Assembly: GCA_946415245.1 (NCBI GenBank)
Contig: CAMKRS010000006.1
Coordinates: forward strand, 1 to 64,000
Direction: 5' to 3'
DNA length: 64,000 nt
Origin: an uncultured Prevotella sp.
Lineage (GTDB): Bacteria; Bacteroidota; Bacteroidia; Bacteroidales; Bacteroidaceae
This document shows positions 21,847 through 30,807 of the stretch, one piece after another. Under the pieces are notes generated by a model. The model was given only the letters and a program-made list of their open reading frames with translations, ran no database searches and was not told the DNA's origin. Numbering within the stretch: position 1 is the first letter of the stretch; each line of letters starts with the position of its first letter. A program made the position numbers and the translations under genes.

Positions 21847-21875
21847 TACGAAAAAGAGTCTCAACTGTGTTGTCT

Positions 21876-22337
21876 CTACCTGATGCGGTCGAGGGAGCGG
21901 ACGAGTTTTTCGTCGGCTCGGATGGCGCGACGGGCCAGGAGATAGAGAATGAGGGCGATTGCGGGCAGCACGGCGGGCCACTCAGGACGGAAGTCGACAG
22001 CGCCCCACGACTTGTTGCCAGCAATATGTCCTACGACGATGAAGCAGATGTACCATCCCACGATGAGCAGCGTGTTGAGGGCACAGAAGAGCGCCTGCGC
22101 CTTGCGGTTGCGGAAGATGAAGATGGTGTAGGTGCCGAGGGCTGCGGTGGGCAGCAGGATGGCCATCAGGGGCCACACGTCGAAATGGCGCTTGCCGATG
22201 GGATCGGTGAACCAGAGGTTGTAGACGCGGGCCACATCGACGCCACCGAGGTTGAAGGCACCGATCTGCATACACAGACAAATGACCGTCAGGATAACGG
22301 CCACTAGGAGATAAACGGTCTGTTTACGTTGCCACAT
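21876..22337 (-). CDS. DUF4293 membrane protein
   Basis: 153 residues with four membrane helices (about 7-27, 52-73, 82-104, 120-140). It begins MWQRKQTVYLLVAVILTVIC, the usual start of Bacteroidetes DUF4293 proteins. Third gene of the bamD-rpoZ-DUF4293 unit, a conserved order in the phylum. Function unknown. Confidence 0.85.
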   Translation of the reverse strand: MWQRKQTVYLLVAVILTVICLCMQIGAFNLGGVDVARVYNLWFTDPIGKRHFDVWPLMAILLPTAALGTYTIFIFRNRKAQALFCALNTLLIVGWYICFIVVGHIAGNKSWGAVDFRPEWPAVLPAIALILYLLARRAIRADEKLVRSLDRIR

Positions 22338-22351
22338 AAGAACAGGGATGA

Positions 22352-22687
22352 TTAATCGAGCTGGTTGTTCTCACGTGAGGGGTCACGCCAGTAGACCTTG
22401 CCCTCGATGAACTCCTGTGTTGCCAGCAGCGTGGGCTTCGGCAGCTTCTCGTAATAGCGTGAGATCTCGATCTGCTCGCGGTTCTCGAACACTTCCTCGA
22501 GGGAGTCGTTGTATGAAGCAAACTCAGCCAGCTTCTTGGAGAGGTCCTCCTTGATCTGGGCGCTGATCTGATTGGCGCGCTTAGCGATGATGGCTACACT
22601 CTCATAGATATTGTCGGTATCATGACAGAGGTCCATGATGTTGCGGGTCACGGTATTTACCGGTGCTTTTGATTTCTTGTAATCCAT
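22352..22687 (-). CDS. rpoZ: RNA polymerase omega subunit, Bacteroidetes type
   Basis: 111 residues. KKSKAPVNTVTRNIMDLC, then YESVAIIAKRANQIS, is the Bacteroidetes form of the omega signature; the C-terminal part (LPKPTLLATQEFIEGKVYW) is also typical. Omega helps assemble and stabilise RNA polymerase. Located 5 bases after bamD. Confidence 0.88.
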   Translation of the reverse strand: MDYKKSKAPVNTVTRNIMDLCHDTDNIYESVAIIAKRANQISAQIKEDLSKKLAEFASYNDSLEEVFENREQIEISRYYEKLPKPTLLATQEFIEGKVYWRDPSRENNQLD

Positions 22688-22692
22688 ATTTC

Positions 22693-23520
22693 TTAATCCT
22701 TAATAACTTTCTTGCATTTGGCGATGAACTTTTCGGCGGTGCGGACGTCCTTGGAGTCGGGATACTCGTTGATGAAGCCGTAGCACTCGTCCTCGGCATC
22801 GCGGTAACGGTCGAGGCGGCGGTCCTCGGTGCTGTTCTCAGCCAGCTCGAACTTGCTCTTCATGATGAGCAGCGCAAACCGCTCGCGGATGGAGCAGAAG
22901 GGATAGGTCTTCAAAGCGTTCTGGGCGGTGATGATGCACGAGGTATAGTTGCTCTCGTCGTTCTTGTTGATATTGCCGAAATATCCGCCGAGGTTATAAT
23001 AGAGCTCGGCAGAGAGATACTCTTTCATGATAAGCTTGTCCTGCAACTCATAGAGTCGTTTCTGGGCAGCGGGACGCAGCTTGGAGTCGGGATAGAGGTC
23101 GAGGAAGTTCTGATAGGCGTTGATGGCGCCGATGGTGGGTGTCTGGTCGAGACGGGGCTCGGGGGCACTCTCATAGAGCGCCTGACCCACGTAATAGGCG
23201 GCAGCCTCGGCATAGGTGCCACGGGGATAGCTGCTGCCGTACTTCTTGAAAGTGGCAGAGGCGGCCTCGAAATCACCGTTGCAATACTGCGCCATTCCCA
23301 GCATGTAGAGACTCTCCTGAGCCTCGTCGCTGGCCTTCTTGACGGTCACGAGCTGTTCCAGCAAGACAGACGCCTGCGAGAACTTATTATTGGCGAAGGC
23401 CTCCTTGGCATACTCGTACTTGTAGGTATCGTCGGCCGACTTGTAGACCCTGTTGAACTCTCCTGCGCAACTGCATAAAAACAGCATCGCGCACGAACCT
23501 ATTATGATACTTTTCTTCAT
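22693..23520 (-). CDS. bamD: Outer-membrane assembly lipoprotein BamD
   Basis: 275 residues from ATG 23520. Signal peptide with lipobox LFLCSC, then helical TPR-type repeats (YEYAKEAFANNKFSQASVLLEQ, YNLGGYFGNINKNDESNYTS and others). BamD is the essential accessory lipoprotein of the BamA machine that inserts outer-membrane beta-barrels. An ATG further upstream (23571) lies before the promoter box and is rejected. First gene of the unit with rpoZ. Confidence 0.9.
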   Translation of the reverse strand: MKKSIIIGSCAMLFLCSCAGEFNRVYKSADDTYKYEYAKEAFANNKFSQASVLLEQLVTVKKASDEAQESLYMLGMAQYCNGDFEAASATFKKYGSSYPRGTYAEAAAYYVGQALYESAPEPRLDQTPTIGAINAYQNFLDLYPDSKLRPAAQKRLYELQDKLIMKEYLSAELYYNLGGYFGNINKNDESNYTSCIITAQNALKTYPFCSIRERFALLIMKSKFELAENSTEDRRLDRYRDAEDECYGFINEYPDSKDVRTAEKFIAKCKKVIKD

Positions 23521-23529
23521 ATCGGGGTG

Positions 23530-23537
23530 CAAAGTTA
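23530..23537 (-). promoter_or_regulatory. -7 box TAACTTTG for bamD-rpoZ-DUF4293
   Basis: 9 bases upstream of the chosen bamD ATG; near-leaderless. Confidence 0.6.
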
Positions 23538-23570
23538 CGATTTTTCGGCAAAATAACAAAGTTTTTTTCA

Positions 23571-23606
23571 ATAATTATCCATTTTCCATTATCAATTATC
23601 AATTTT
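23571..23606. repeat. ATTATCCA/ATTATCAA array upstream of uvrB
   Basis: Tandem 8-10 base units ending 5 bases before the uvrB -7 box. Confidence 0.7.
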
Positions 23607-23610
23607 TTAG

Positions 23611-23618
23611 TATCTTTG
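23611..23618 (+). promoter_or_regulatory. -7 box TATCTTTG for uvrB
   Basis: Nine bases before ATG 23628, so the mRNA should be nearly leaderless; it excludes the in-frame ATG at 23616. Confidence 0.65.
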
Positions 23619-23627
23619 CACCTTATT

Positions 23628-25679
23628 ATGAGTGATTTCAAATTAACTTCACCCTATCAGCCCACCGGTGACCAGCCTGAGGCGATCAGGGAGCTGACGG
23701 AAGGACTGCAGCGCGGCGACCAGTCGCAGGTGCTGCTCGGTGTGACGGGTTCGGGAAAGACCTTCACGATGGCGAATGTCATCGCTCAGGTGAACCGCCC
23801 TACCCTCATCCTGAGCCACAACAAGACGCTGGCTGCCCAGCTCTACGACGAGATGCGGGGCTTCTTCCCCGAGAATGCGGTGGAGTATTATGTCAGTTAT
23901 TATGACTACTACCAGCCCGAGGCGTATCTGCCCGCCAGCGACACCTATATCGAGAAAGACCTCTCTATCAACGACGAGATTGACCGATTGAGACTGTCGG
24001 CCGTATCTAACTTACTGTCAGGCAGAAAGGATGTAGTGGTGGTATCGTCGGTATCGTGTATCTACGGTATGGGAAGTCCGGTGGCCCTGCAGGAGAACGT
24101 GATCAGACTGCACGTGGGTCAGAAGCTGGACCGCAACATGCTGTTAAGGAATTTGGTAACCGCTCTCTACGTGCGCAACGACGTGGATCTGCAGCGTGGC
24201 AACTTCCGTGTGAAGGGCGACACCGTGGACATCGCGATGGCGTATAGTGAGGTGGTGCTGCGGGTGACCTTCTGGGATGATGAGATCGACGCCCTCGAGG
24301 AGGTGGATGCGGTGACCTTCGACCGTCTGGCACGCTTCGAAGAATACCAGCTCTATCCCGCCAACCTCTTTATGACCTCGCAGGAGCAGACCAACATCGC
24401 CATCCGTGAGATCCAGGACGATCTGGTGCAGCAGGTGGCCTATTTCGAGGAGTTGGGCGACGGCATCAAGGCGCAGCGCATCAAGGAGCGCGTGGAGTAT
24501 GATATGGAGATGATCAAGGAGCTGGGGCATTGCTCGGGCATTGAGAATTACAGCCGCTATTTCGACGGGCGCAAGGCGGGCGAAAGGCCCTACTGCCTGT
24601 TGGATTTCTTCCCGAAAGACTACTTGATGATCATCGACGAGAGTCATGTGTCGGTGCCCCAGATACGGGCGATGTACGGTGGTGACCGCGCCCGCAAGAC
24701 CAACCTCGTGGAGTATGGTTTCCGTCTGCCTGCCGCCTTCGACAACCGTCCGCTGACCTTCGAGGAATTCCACGAGATGATCAACCAGGTGATCTACGTG
24801 TCGGCTACCCCCGCCGACTACGAGCTGGAAGAGGCCGAGGGCGTGGTGGTGGAACAGGTGATCAGACCTACGGGACTGTTGGACCCCGAGATTGAGGTGC
24901 GCAAGAGCGAAAACCAGATTGACGACCTGATGGACGAGATACTGACCCGCAAGCATCGGGGTGAGCGCGTGCTCGTGACCACCCTGACCAAGCGTATGGC
25001 GGAGGAGCTGACGGGCTATCTTCTGGACCATCATATCGCCACGAACTATATCCATAGTGACGTGTCGACGCTGGATCGTGTAAAGATCCTGACGGAACTG
25101 AGACAGGGGGCCTATGATGTGCTGGTGGGTGTGAACCTGCTGCGTGAGGGACTGGACCTGCCCGAGGTGTCGCTCGTGGCCATCATCGATGCGGATAAGG
25201 AGGGTTTTTTGCGAAACCACCGCAGTCTGACGCAGACAGCCGGACGTGCAGCGAGAAACGTGAACGGCAAGGTGATCATGTATGCCGATACCATCACCGC
25301 CTCGATGCAGCTGACCATCGACGAGACGCTGCGCCGCAGGACGAAGCAGATACAATACAACGAGGCCCACGGCATCACCCCCAAGCAGATTGTGAAGAAC
25401 CTGAGCGTGAGTGCGTTGCAGAAGGAGAACCGCGCGGATACGAAGGAGATGCTGCGGGATATCGGTGTGGCTGCGGAGAGCGGTAGCACAGGCGCCATGA
25501 TGACTGCCGACCCGATTATCGGACAGATGACGCGTGAGCAGCTGCAGAAACTGCTGAAGGAAACCACCCGCAAGATGAAGGAGGCCGCCAAGCAGCTGGA
25601 CTTCCTGCAAGCCGCACAATACAGAGACGAAGTGTTTAGACTCCAACAACAATTGGAGTCAGTGAATAGTGAAGAGTGA
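23628..25679 (+). CDS. uvrB: Excinuclease ABC subunit B
   Basis: A 683-residue DNA-damage verification helicase of nucleotide-excision repair. Walker A GVTGSGKT with Lys44, the beta-hairpin YYDYYQPEAYLP, Walker B IIDESHVSVPQ, the helicase motifs VGVNLLREGLDLPEV and QTAGRAARN, and a C-terminal UVR domain (LQKLLKETTRKMKEAAKQLDF). The tail SVNSEE and stop are encoded by a GTGAATA array; the family normally ends near the UVR domain, so the array has replaced the original end. Confidence 0.97.
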   Translation: MSDFKLTSPYQPTGDQPEAIRELTEGLQRGDQSQVLLGVTGSGKTFTMANVIAQVNRPTLILSHNKTLAAQLYDEMRGFFPENAVEYYVSYYDYYQPEAYLPASDTYIEKDLSINDEIDRLRLSAVSNLLSGRKDVVVVSSVSCIYGMGSPVALQENVIRLHVGQKLDRNMLLRNLVTALYVRNDVDLQRGNFRVKGDTVDIAMAYSEVVLRVTFWDDEIDALEEVDAVTFDRLARFEEYQLYPANLFMTSQEQTNIAIREIQDDLVQQVAYFEELGDGIKAQRIKERVEYDMEMIKELGHCSGIENYSRYFDGRKAGERPYCLLDFFPKDYLMIIDESHVSVPQIRAMYGGDRARKTNLVEYGFRLPAAFDNRPLTFEEFHEMINQVIYVSATPADYELEEAEGVVVEQVIRPTGLLDPEIEVRKSENQIDDLMDEILTRKHRGERVLVTTLTKRMAEELTGYLLDHHIATNYIHSDVSTLDRVKILTELRQGAYDVLVGVNLLREGLDLPEVSLVAIIDADKEGFLRNHRSLTQTAGRAARNVNGKVIMYADTITASMQLTIDETLRRRTKQIQYNEAHGITPKQIVKNLSVSALQKENRADTKEMLRDIGVAAESGSTGAMMTADPIIGQMTREQLQKLLKETTRKMKEAAKQLDFLQAAQYRDEVFRLQQQLESVNSEE

Positions 25680-25693
25680 ATAGTGAATAGTAG
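25661..25693. repeat. GTGAATA array at the uvrB 3' end
   Basis: Units GTGAATA and GTGAAGA. Inverted partner at 25779-25812. Between them, GTCGCAGA-type units recur four times (25692-25740). Confidence 0.8.
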
Positions 25694-25767
25694 TCGCAGA
25701 GGATTCGCAGAGTGAATAGTGGTCGCAGAAGAGTCGCAGAATAGTGAAAAAAACGAAAAATCTGTGA

Positions 25768-25830
25768 GCGGTAGCAAATTATTCACTATTCACTATTCAC
25801 TATTCACTATTTTTTCGTACTTTTGCAGCC
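25768..25830 (+). promoter_or_regulatory. 63-base promoter module, copy 1
   Basis: GCGGTAGCAAATT, the TATTCAC array (25779-25812), a T run and TACTTTTG (25818-25825). It matches 31774-31836 without gaps at 58 of 63 positions and drives the DUF4468 gene. Confidence 0.75.
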
Positions 25831-25851
25831 ATAATTATAAATAAGGTAACG

Positions 25852-26472
25852 ATGAAAAAGATTTTGATAACCCTGTTGCTGGCTCTGCCCCTGATGGCTG
25901 CCGCACAGGACAACACGTGGGAAAGAATAGAAACAGGTGCTGCAAACCAGGCCAATCCCGACGCTAAGTATCTGGTAGAGAACGCGGTGCCGGTGGTTAA
26001 CGGCAAGGTGTGCTGGCAGAAGGTGATCGAGGCTCCCGGTAAGAGTGCCCAGCAGATCTACGACATCCTGTTGGCCCAGCTCACCAAGATGACGAAGGAG
26101 GAGAACCAGTTGGAGGAGCGCAGCAAGGTGGCCATTCAGGATGAGGCAGCCCACCAGTTGGGTGCCACCTTCCACGAGTGGCTGGTGTTTAAGAACACCG
26201 CCCTCACGCTGGACCGTACGGTGCTGAACTACCAGATCATCGTGAACTGCAGCGATGGCAAGGCCGATGTGCAGATGACGCGCGTGAGCTACGACTACGA
26301 GCTGGAGCGCGACCCCACCCACTATGCGGCTGAGGAATGGATCGTAGACAAGGTGGCCGTCAACAAGAAGCATACGAAACTGACGAAGCTCTCGGCCAAG
26401 TTCCGTAGGAAGACCATCGACCGTAAGGACTTCATCTTCAATAAGTTTACCTCACTGCTTAACGAGAAATGA
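25852..26472 (+). CDS. Exported DUF4468 protein
   Basis: 206 residues. Signal peptide 1-18 (cut after AAAQ). The rest fits DUF4468 (TBP-like fold): NGKVCWQKVIEAPGKSAQQI, then ATFHEWLVFKNTALTLDRTV and a two-stranded NYQIIVNCSDGKADV. Function unknown; members are exported proteins of Bacteroidetes. First of a three-gene unit with a small membrane protein and a porin, both overlapping by ATGA-type junctions. Confidence 0.85.
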   Translation: MKKILITLLLALPLMAAAQDNTWERIETGAANQANPDAKYLVENAVPVVNGKVCWQKVIEAPGKSAQQIYDILLAQLTKMTKEENQLEERSKVAIQDEAAHQLGATFHEWLVFKNTALTLDRTVLNYQIIVNCSDGKADVQMTRVSYDYELERDPTHYAAEEWIVDKVAVNKKHTKLTKLSAKFRRKTIDRKDFIFNKFTSLLNEK

Positions 26473-26636
26473 ACAAGGACCGCATTCGCAATGTGCTGAA
26501 TCTGATCTTTATGATCGTGGCGGTGGTGGGCGTGGTGATCTACCTCACCGATGACAAGATGAAGGGTACTATCATTATCCTCATCGCCATGTGTTTCAAG
26601 ATGGCGGAAGCCTCCATGCGAATGTTCAAAAAATGA
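26469..26636 (+). CDS. Small two-helix membrane protein (55 residues)
   Basis: Begins MNKDRIRNVLNLIFMIVAVV; two membrane helices at about 9-27 and 33-47, ending SMRMFKK. Its ATG overlaps the DUF4468 stop and its stop overlaps the porin ATG, so the three genes should be translationally coupled. No family recognised. Confidence 0.65.
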   Translation: MNKDRIRNVLNLIFMIVAVVGVVIYLTDDKMKGTIIILIAMCFKMAEASMRMFKK

Positions 26637-28996
26637 TGCAAAGACGATATTGCCATATATATCTGCTGAGAGTGGTATTCATACTATTCACTCTTCACTC
26701 TTCACTATTCACTCGATCGCAAGATACGTTCAGCCAGATCGATGAGTCGGGAAATGTGACGCAGCGTAACAGCAACCAGAATTTCAACAAGCACAACAAC
26801 GACACCACGAAGAACAAGGAGGTGCCCAAGGGCATGAAGACGTGGACGGTGGACAGGAAGTTCGGTAATGTGATCCCCACAGAGCCCGACACGCTGCACC
26901 ATCTGTTCCCGCAGTCGCTCTTCAACTGGGGCAGGTATGGCGAGTACAATACCGTGGGCAGCAACTATACCGCCCGCGAGAACCGCATCTTCATCGACCG
27001 TAAGGAGAGCAGCCCGTTTATCTTCACCGACCCCTATTCGTTCTTTATGGTGGAGCCCGACGAGTTTCTGTTTACCAACACCCTCTCGCCCCTCACCTAC
27101 CTCACTTACGACAACTGCGGTGACAAGCAGAACGGTGAGGACAGGCTCGACGCGAAGTTTGCCGTGAATGTGAACAAACGACTGGGATTCGGATTCCAGC
27201 TGACCTACGACTACGCCCGAGGCTATTACAGCAGTCAGAGCATTTCGCACTTCAACGGTTCGATCTTCGCCACCTATCTGGGTGACCGCTATAATGCCCA
27301 CTTCCTCTTCTCGACCAACCACCAGAAGGCCACCGAGAACGGCGGTATCACCAACGACGAGTATATCATGCACCCGGAATCGTTTAATGACGATTTCGCG
27401 GAGAACGAAATCCCCACGACGCTCACGCAGAACTGGAACAAAAACGACAACCTGCACGTATTCTTGAGTCACCGCTATAACATCGGTTTCTACCGTCAGG
27501 TGCCGATGACCGAGGAGGAGATCAAGGCCCGTGAGTTTGCCAAGGCCTCGAAGGAGGAAAAAGAAGAGAAGGCACAGAAGAAGGAGGGCAAGGATGCCCC
27601 GAAAGGTAGGCCCACTGATGCTCCGAAAGGACGTCCTGAGGGTGCTGCCATCGCAGGTATGGAACCGCCTAAGGACAAGACAGATGCAGCGGTAGACTCC
27701 ACCCGTATCCAGGTGGACAGTCAGGAGAAGCTGGACAGTCTGAATCGTCTGCAGGCCATCCAGGACTCCATCGATGCCACGATGAAACGCGAGTATGTGC
27801 CTGTGACCAGCATCATCCACACGCTGGAGCTGCATAATTACAAGCGCGACTATCTGGCCTATCAGGTGCCTACGGGCTATTACCTCGACCGCTATTACAC
27901 CACCCTGGGTGGCGACAGCATCGACGACCAGTATAAGCACTTCCAGGTGAAGAACACCTTCGGACTGGCGCTGCTCGAGGGCTTCAACAAATATATGAAG
28001 GCCGGACTGAAAGGCTTCGTCACCCACGAGTACCGTCGTTATGATATGCCCGACACTCTGGGAACGACCGTCTTCCAGCAGCGATGGACGGAGAATAACG
28101 TCAGCGTGGGCGGACAGATCAACAAGACACAGGGAGAAACGCTGCACTTCAACCTCACGGGAGAATTTTGGTTGGCAGGCGAAGATGCCAGTCAGCTGAA
28201 ACTCGACTTTGATACCGAACTGAAGTTCGCCCTCTTCAAGGATACCGTGCGGGTGGCCGCCAAAGCCTTCTTCCACCGCCTGAACCCCTCGTTCTTCTAC
28301 CGTCGCTACCACTCGCAGCACCTGTGGTGGGACTTGCAGGACGAGCTCAAGCAGGAGATGCGCACGAGGGTGGAGGGTAACCTGTCGTATTCGCTCACGA
28401 ACACCCGTCTGCGTCTGGCCGTCGAGGAGATACAGAACTACACCTACTTCGGCATGAGCTACGATCATTTCGACGACGGTACTATCAATAGTCCAGGACC
28501 AGCGAATCTGACGGTTGGCGTGTTGCAGGAGAGCAAGAACATCAACCTGCTCACCGCGCAACTGTTCCAGAACTTCCGTCTTGGTCCGCTGAACTGGGAG
28601 AACATCATCACCTATCAGAATTCGAGCGACGAGAACGTGTTGCCTGTGCCCACGCTGAACATCTTTACGAACCTCTACCTGAAGTTCAAGATTGCCCGCG
28701 TGCTGGATGTGGAACTGGGTGGTAACATGACCTACTTCACAAGATACGAGGCAGCGGATTTCTGTCCGGCACTCAACCAGTTTGCCATTCAGAAGAATAC
28801 CGACAGCAAGGTGGAGCTGGGCGAATTTCCCTTCGTGGATGTCTATGCCAACATGAAGTTGAAGGGTGTGCGCTTCTTCGTGATGATGAGCAACATGCTT
28901 GACAGCTCAGGCAACAGACGCTACTTCACCACACCCCACTACCCGATGAACGGACGTGTGATGCACATGGGTGTCTCGTGGCCCTTCTTCAACTAA
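26633..28996 (+). CDS. Putative outer-membrane porin (Porin_10 family)
   Basis: A 787-residue outer-membrane protein. After the signal segment comes the family's N-terminal part (WTVDRKFGNVIPTEPDTLHH), LFNWGRYGEYNT and a long series of amphipathic strands with aromatic girdles, ending GRVMHMGVSWPFFN with a terminal aromatic. Residues about 295-345 form a Lys/Glu/Pro-rich insertion (KASKEEKEEKAQKKEGKDAP). The signal core (VVFILFTLHSSLFT) is encoded by a repeat array, so the original signal seems overwritten. ATG 26633 overlaps the preceding gene. Confidence 0.85.
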   Translation: MMQRRYCHIYLLRVVFILFTLHSSLFTRSQDTFSQIDESGNVTQRNSNQNFNKHNNDTTKNKEVPKGMKTWTVDRKFGNVIPTEPDTLHHLFPQSLFNWGRYGEYNTVGSNYTARENRIFIDRKESSPFIFTDPYSFFMVEPDEFLFTNTLSPLTYLTYDNCGDKQNGEDRLDAKFAVNVNKRLGFGFQLTYDYARGYYSSQSISHFNGSIFATYLGDRYNAHFLFSTNHQKATENGGITNDEYIMHPESFNDDFAENEIPTTLTQNWNKNDNLHVFLSHRYNIGFYRQVPMTEEEIKAREFAKASKEEKEEKAQKKEGKDAPKGRPTDAPKGRPEGAAIAGMEPPKDKTDAAVDSTRIQVDSQEKLDSLNRLQAIQDSIDATMKREYVPVTSIIHTLELHNYKRDYLAYQVPTGYYLDRYYTTLGGDSIDDQYKHFQVKNTFGLALLEGFNKYMKAGLKGFVTHEYRRYDMPDTLGTTVFQQRWTENNVSVGGQINKTQGETLHFNLTGEFWLAGEDASQLKLDFDTELKFALFKDTVRVAAKAFFHRLNPSFFYRRYHSQHLWWDLQDELKQEMRTRVEGNLSYSLTNTRLRLAVEEIQNYTYFGMSYDHFDDGTINSPGPANLTVGVLQESKNINLLTAQLFQNFRLGPLNWENIITYQNSSDENVLPVPTLNIFTNLYLKFKIARVLDVELGGNMTYFTRYEAADFCPALNQFAIQKNTDSKVELGEFPFVDVYANMKLKGVRFFVMMSNMLDSSGNRRYFTTPHYPMNGRVMHMGVSWPFFN
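26683..26713. repeat. TATTCAC/TCTTCAC array inside the porin signal sequence
   Basis: Four units, read in frame as ILFTLHSSLFT in the hydrophobic part of the porin N-terminus. Confidence 0.8.
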
Positions 28997-29001
28997 ACGA
29001 A

Positions 29002-29916
29002 TTAAACAAGCAGCAGGCCCGCTGCGACACAAACACCGTAAATAAAGATATTGCGCGCTGTATCTCCCAAACAGATATTCAGCGCCTTTCCTCTGTCTAT
29101 CCGCTTGATCTTCAAATAGGTATATACATGGAAGATGAGATAGACAAAGGGGAGGAAGAATGCCAGCGGATGACCGTTCATAAAGAAGGTGAAGCCCAGG
29201 ATGATGGCGCCGATGCCCACACCCAGATAACACTGCAAGGCACCCTTGGCACCGATGCGCACCACGAGCGTGTTCTTGCCCGCCTCACGATCGGTATCGC
29301 GATCGCGGAAATTATTCACCAGCAGCAGGGCGTCGATCACCAGGCCACAGGCCAGAGAGGCGAGGAACACCTCCCAGGTGACGGTGTGATACTGCACATA
29401 ATAGGTAATGCAGACGGGTACGATGCCGAAGAACACCAGCACCAGCACATCGCCCAGACCCATATACGACAGATGGGTGGTATAGAGGAAGCAGAACACA
29501 ATGCAGACGAGACCGATGAGGATCATCTCCAACCCGCCCCAATAGACGAGGGGAAGACCGATGAGACAAGCCAAGCAGGTGGTACCCGCAATGGCCTTCT
29601 TCATGGAGTCGAGCTTCACCCACCCCATCGCACAAGCACGACGAGGACCTACGCGCGTCTCGATATCATCGGTGCCGTTGGCAAAGTCGAAGAAGTCGTT
29701 GATGAAATTCGCATTGATCTGCATGACGAAGGCGAAGAGCAGGCATAAAAGGGCTGCCACCCAACTGAACACCTCTTCGCCATAGATCTGGGCATCGACA
29801 TAAGCCAGCGCCACACCAATCATTACGGGAACGGCTGCGCCAGACAGCGTCTTAGGACGGGCAGCCAGAAGCCAAGCTTTCATGGAATTGGTCTCGATTC
29901 TCTTCTCTTCCATCAT
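29002..29916 (-). CDS. menA: 1,4-dihydroxy-2-naphthoate polyprenyltransferase
   Basis: About 304 residues, integral membrane prenyltransferase of menaquinone synthesis. The first Asp motif is NANFINDFFDFANGTDD, the second is NNFRDRDTDREAGKNT. Eight to nine hydrophobic helices. It would prenylate DHNA to demethylmenaquinone. The frame is open to an ATG at 29958, but the promoter lies between, so ATG 29916 or 29913 is chosen. Converges on the porin gene with 5 bases between stops. Confidence 0.93.
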   Translation of the reverse strand: MMEEKRIETNSMKAWLLAARPKTLSGAAVPVMIGVALAYVDAQIYGEEVFSWVAALLCLLFAFVMQINANFINDFFDFANGTDDIETRVGPRRACAMGWVKLDSMKKAIAGTTCLACLIGLPLVYWGGLEMILIGLVCIVFCFLYTTHLSYMGLGDVLVLVFFGIVPVCITYYVQYHTVTWEVFLASLACGLVIDALLLVNNFRDRDTDREAGKNTLVVRIGAKGALQCYLGVGIGAIILGFTFFMNGHPLAFFLPFVYLIFHVYTYLKIKRIDRGKALNICLGDTARNIFIYGVCVAAGLLLV

Positions 29917-29937
29917 ATGTTTTAAGTTATTTCCGTG

Positions 29938-29945
29938 CAAAGATA
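29938..29945 (-). promoter_or_regulatory. -7 box TATCTTTG for menA
   Basis: 21 bases upstream of the chosen start. Confidence 0.6.
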
Positions 29946-29950
29946 CGAAA

Positions 29951-29981
29951 TAATTCATAATTCATAATGCATAATTCATAA
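29951..29981. repeat. ATTCATA array upstream of the HD gene
   Basis: Four tandem units ending 8 bases before the -7 box at 29990. Confidence 0.65.
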
Positions 29982-29989
29982 TTTTTTTT

Positions 29990-29997
29990 TATCTTTG
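29990..29997 (+). promoter_or_regulatory. -7 box TATCTTTG for the HD gene
   Basis: 21 bases upstream of ATG 30019; overlaps and excludes the start at 29995. Confidence 0.6.
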
Positions 29998-30018
29998 CAT
30001 CAAAATACAAAGATATCT

Positions 30019-30660
30019 ATGATTGCTAACAGCCCAAGCCTCGATCTGGTGGAGTTTGTCGAGACGCAGATTCTACCCCGTTACGCTAACTTCGACCGTG
30101 CCCACAATCTGGAGCATGTCACCCGTGTGATCCGTCGTTCGATGGAGATGGTGAAGACCACCGGAGCAGATATCAATATGGCCTACGTCATTGCAGCCTA
30201 TCACGACTTAGGAATGTCGGGACCCAGAGCCGTACACCACATGACGGGCGGAAAGATACTCGCCAACGATGCCAGGTTGAAGAAATGGTTCTCACCCGAA
30301 CAGATCAAGATCATGAAGGAGGCGGTGGAGGATCATCGCGCTTCAGCCAGTCATTCGCCCAGAAGTCTCTATGGGAAGATTGTGGCGGAGGCAGACAGGG
30401 ATATCAGCGTGGACATCGTTATCCGTCGCACTATCCAATACGGGCTGGGCAACTATCCACAACTCGATAAAGAAGGACACTGGAAGCGCTTCAAGCAGCA
30501 TCTGGACGAGAAATATTCGGTGAATGGGTATATACGGCTGTGGCTCCCCCACTCACCTAACGAGCAGAACCTCAATGAGTTGCGCCAATTGATTGCCAAC
30601 CCACCGAAGCTCCGCGAGACCTTTGAGAAGTATTTCGCAGAAGAGACTAAGACTACCTGA
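30019..30660 (+). CDS. HD-domain phosphohydrolase
   Basis: 213 residues. HD metal motifs: His in RAHNLEHVTRV, the HD pair in IAAYHDLGMSG, a His in VEDHRAS, and Asp in VAEADRDISVD. Such proteins hydrolyse phosphate esters, often nucleotides; substrate unknown. A single-gene unit whose stop overlaps that of the small convergent gene by 8 bases. Confidence 0.85.
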   Translation: MIANSPSLDLVEFVETQILPRYANFDRAHNLEHVTRVIRRSMEMVKTTGADINMAYVIAAYHDLGMSGPRAVHHMTGGKILANDARLKKWFSPEQIKIMKEAVEDHRASASHSPRSLYGKIVAEADRDISVDIVIRRTIQYGLGNYPQLDKEGHWKRFKQHLDEKYSVNGYIRLWLPHSPNEQNLNELRQLIANPPKLRETFEKYFAEETKTT

Positions 30661-30805
30661 GATACATCCAATAGATATATCCCAACACAGCCACCAACAC
30701 GATCAATACGATGGAACGTACGAGGCATGTGGTGACCTTCTTGATGATCAGGAAGGCCACGATGATGGCCACCAGAATAAAAATATAATAACCGATATTC
30801 TCCAT
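30653..30805 (-). CDS. Small two-helix membrane protein (50 residues)
   Basis: Begins MENIGYYIFILVAIIVAFLI; a second helix (IVLIVLVAVLGYIYWMY) follows after KKVTTCLVRS. It starts 2 bases after the RluA stop and is probably co-transcribed with it. No family recognised. Confidence 0.6.
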   Translation of the reverse strand: MENIGYYIFILVAIIVAFLIIKKVTTCLVRSIVLIVLVAVLGYIYWMYLR

Positions 30806-30807
30806 AA

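Larger units (their letters stand above)
21287..21875. other. 589-base gene-free region with orphan composite module
   Basis: No convincing gene. It holds, left to right, the candidate ECF promoter (21375-21417), a TGCATCCT array (21439-21468), a 36-base AT palindrome (21497-21532), the inverted array (21568-21593), a promoter box (21672-21679) and a 135-base element (21641-21775) homologous to the leader of the HU-like gene at 62004, then a hairpin near 21821-21846. Nothing after the leader resembles an HU gene. Confidence 0.75.

Noticed and set aside
29995..30018. Earlier ATG of the HD protein
   Set aside because: Overlaps the TATCTTTG promoter box; ATG 30019 is used.
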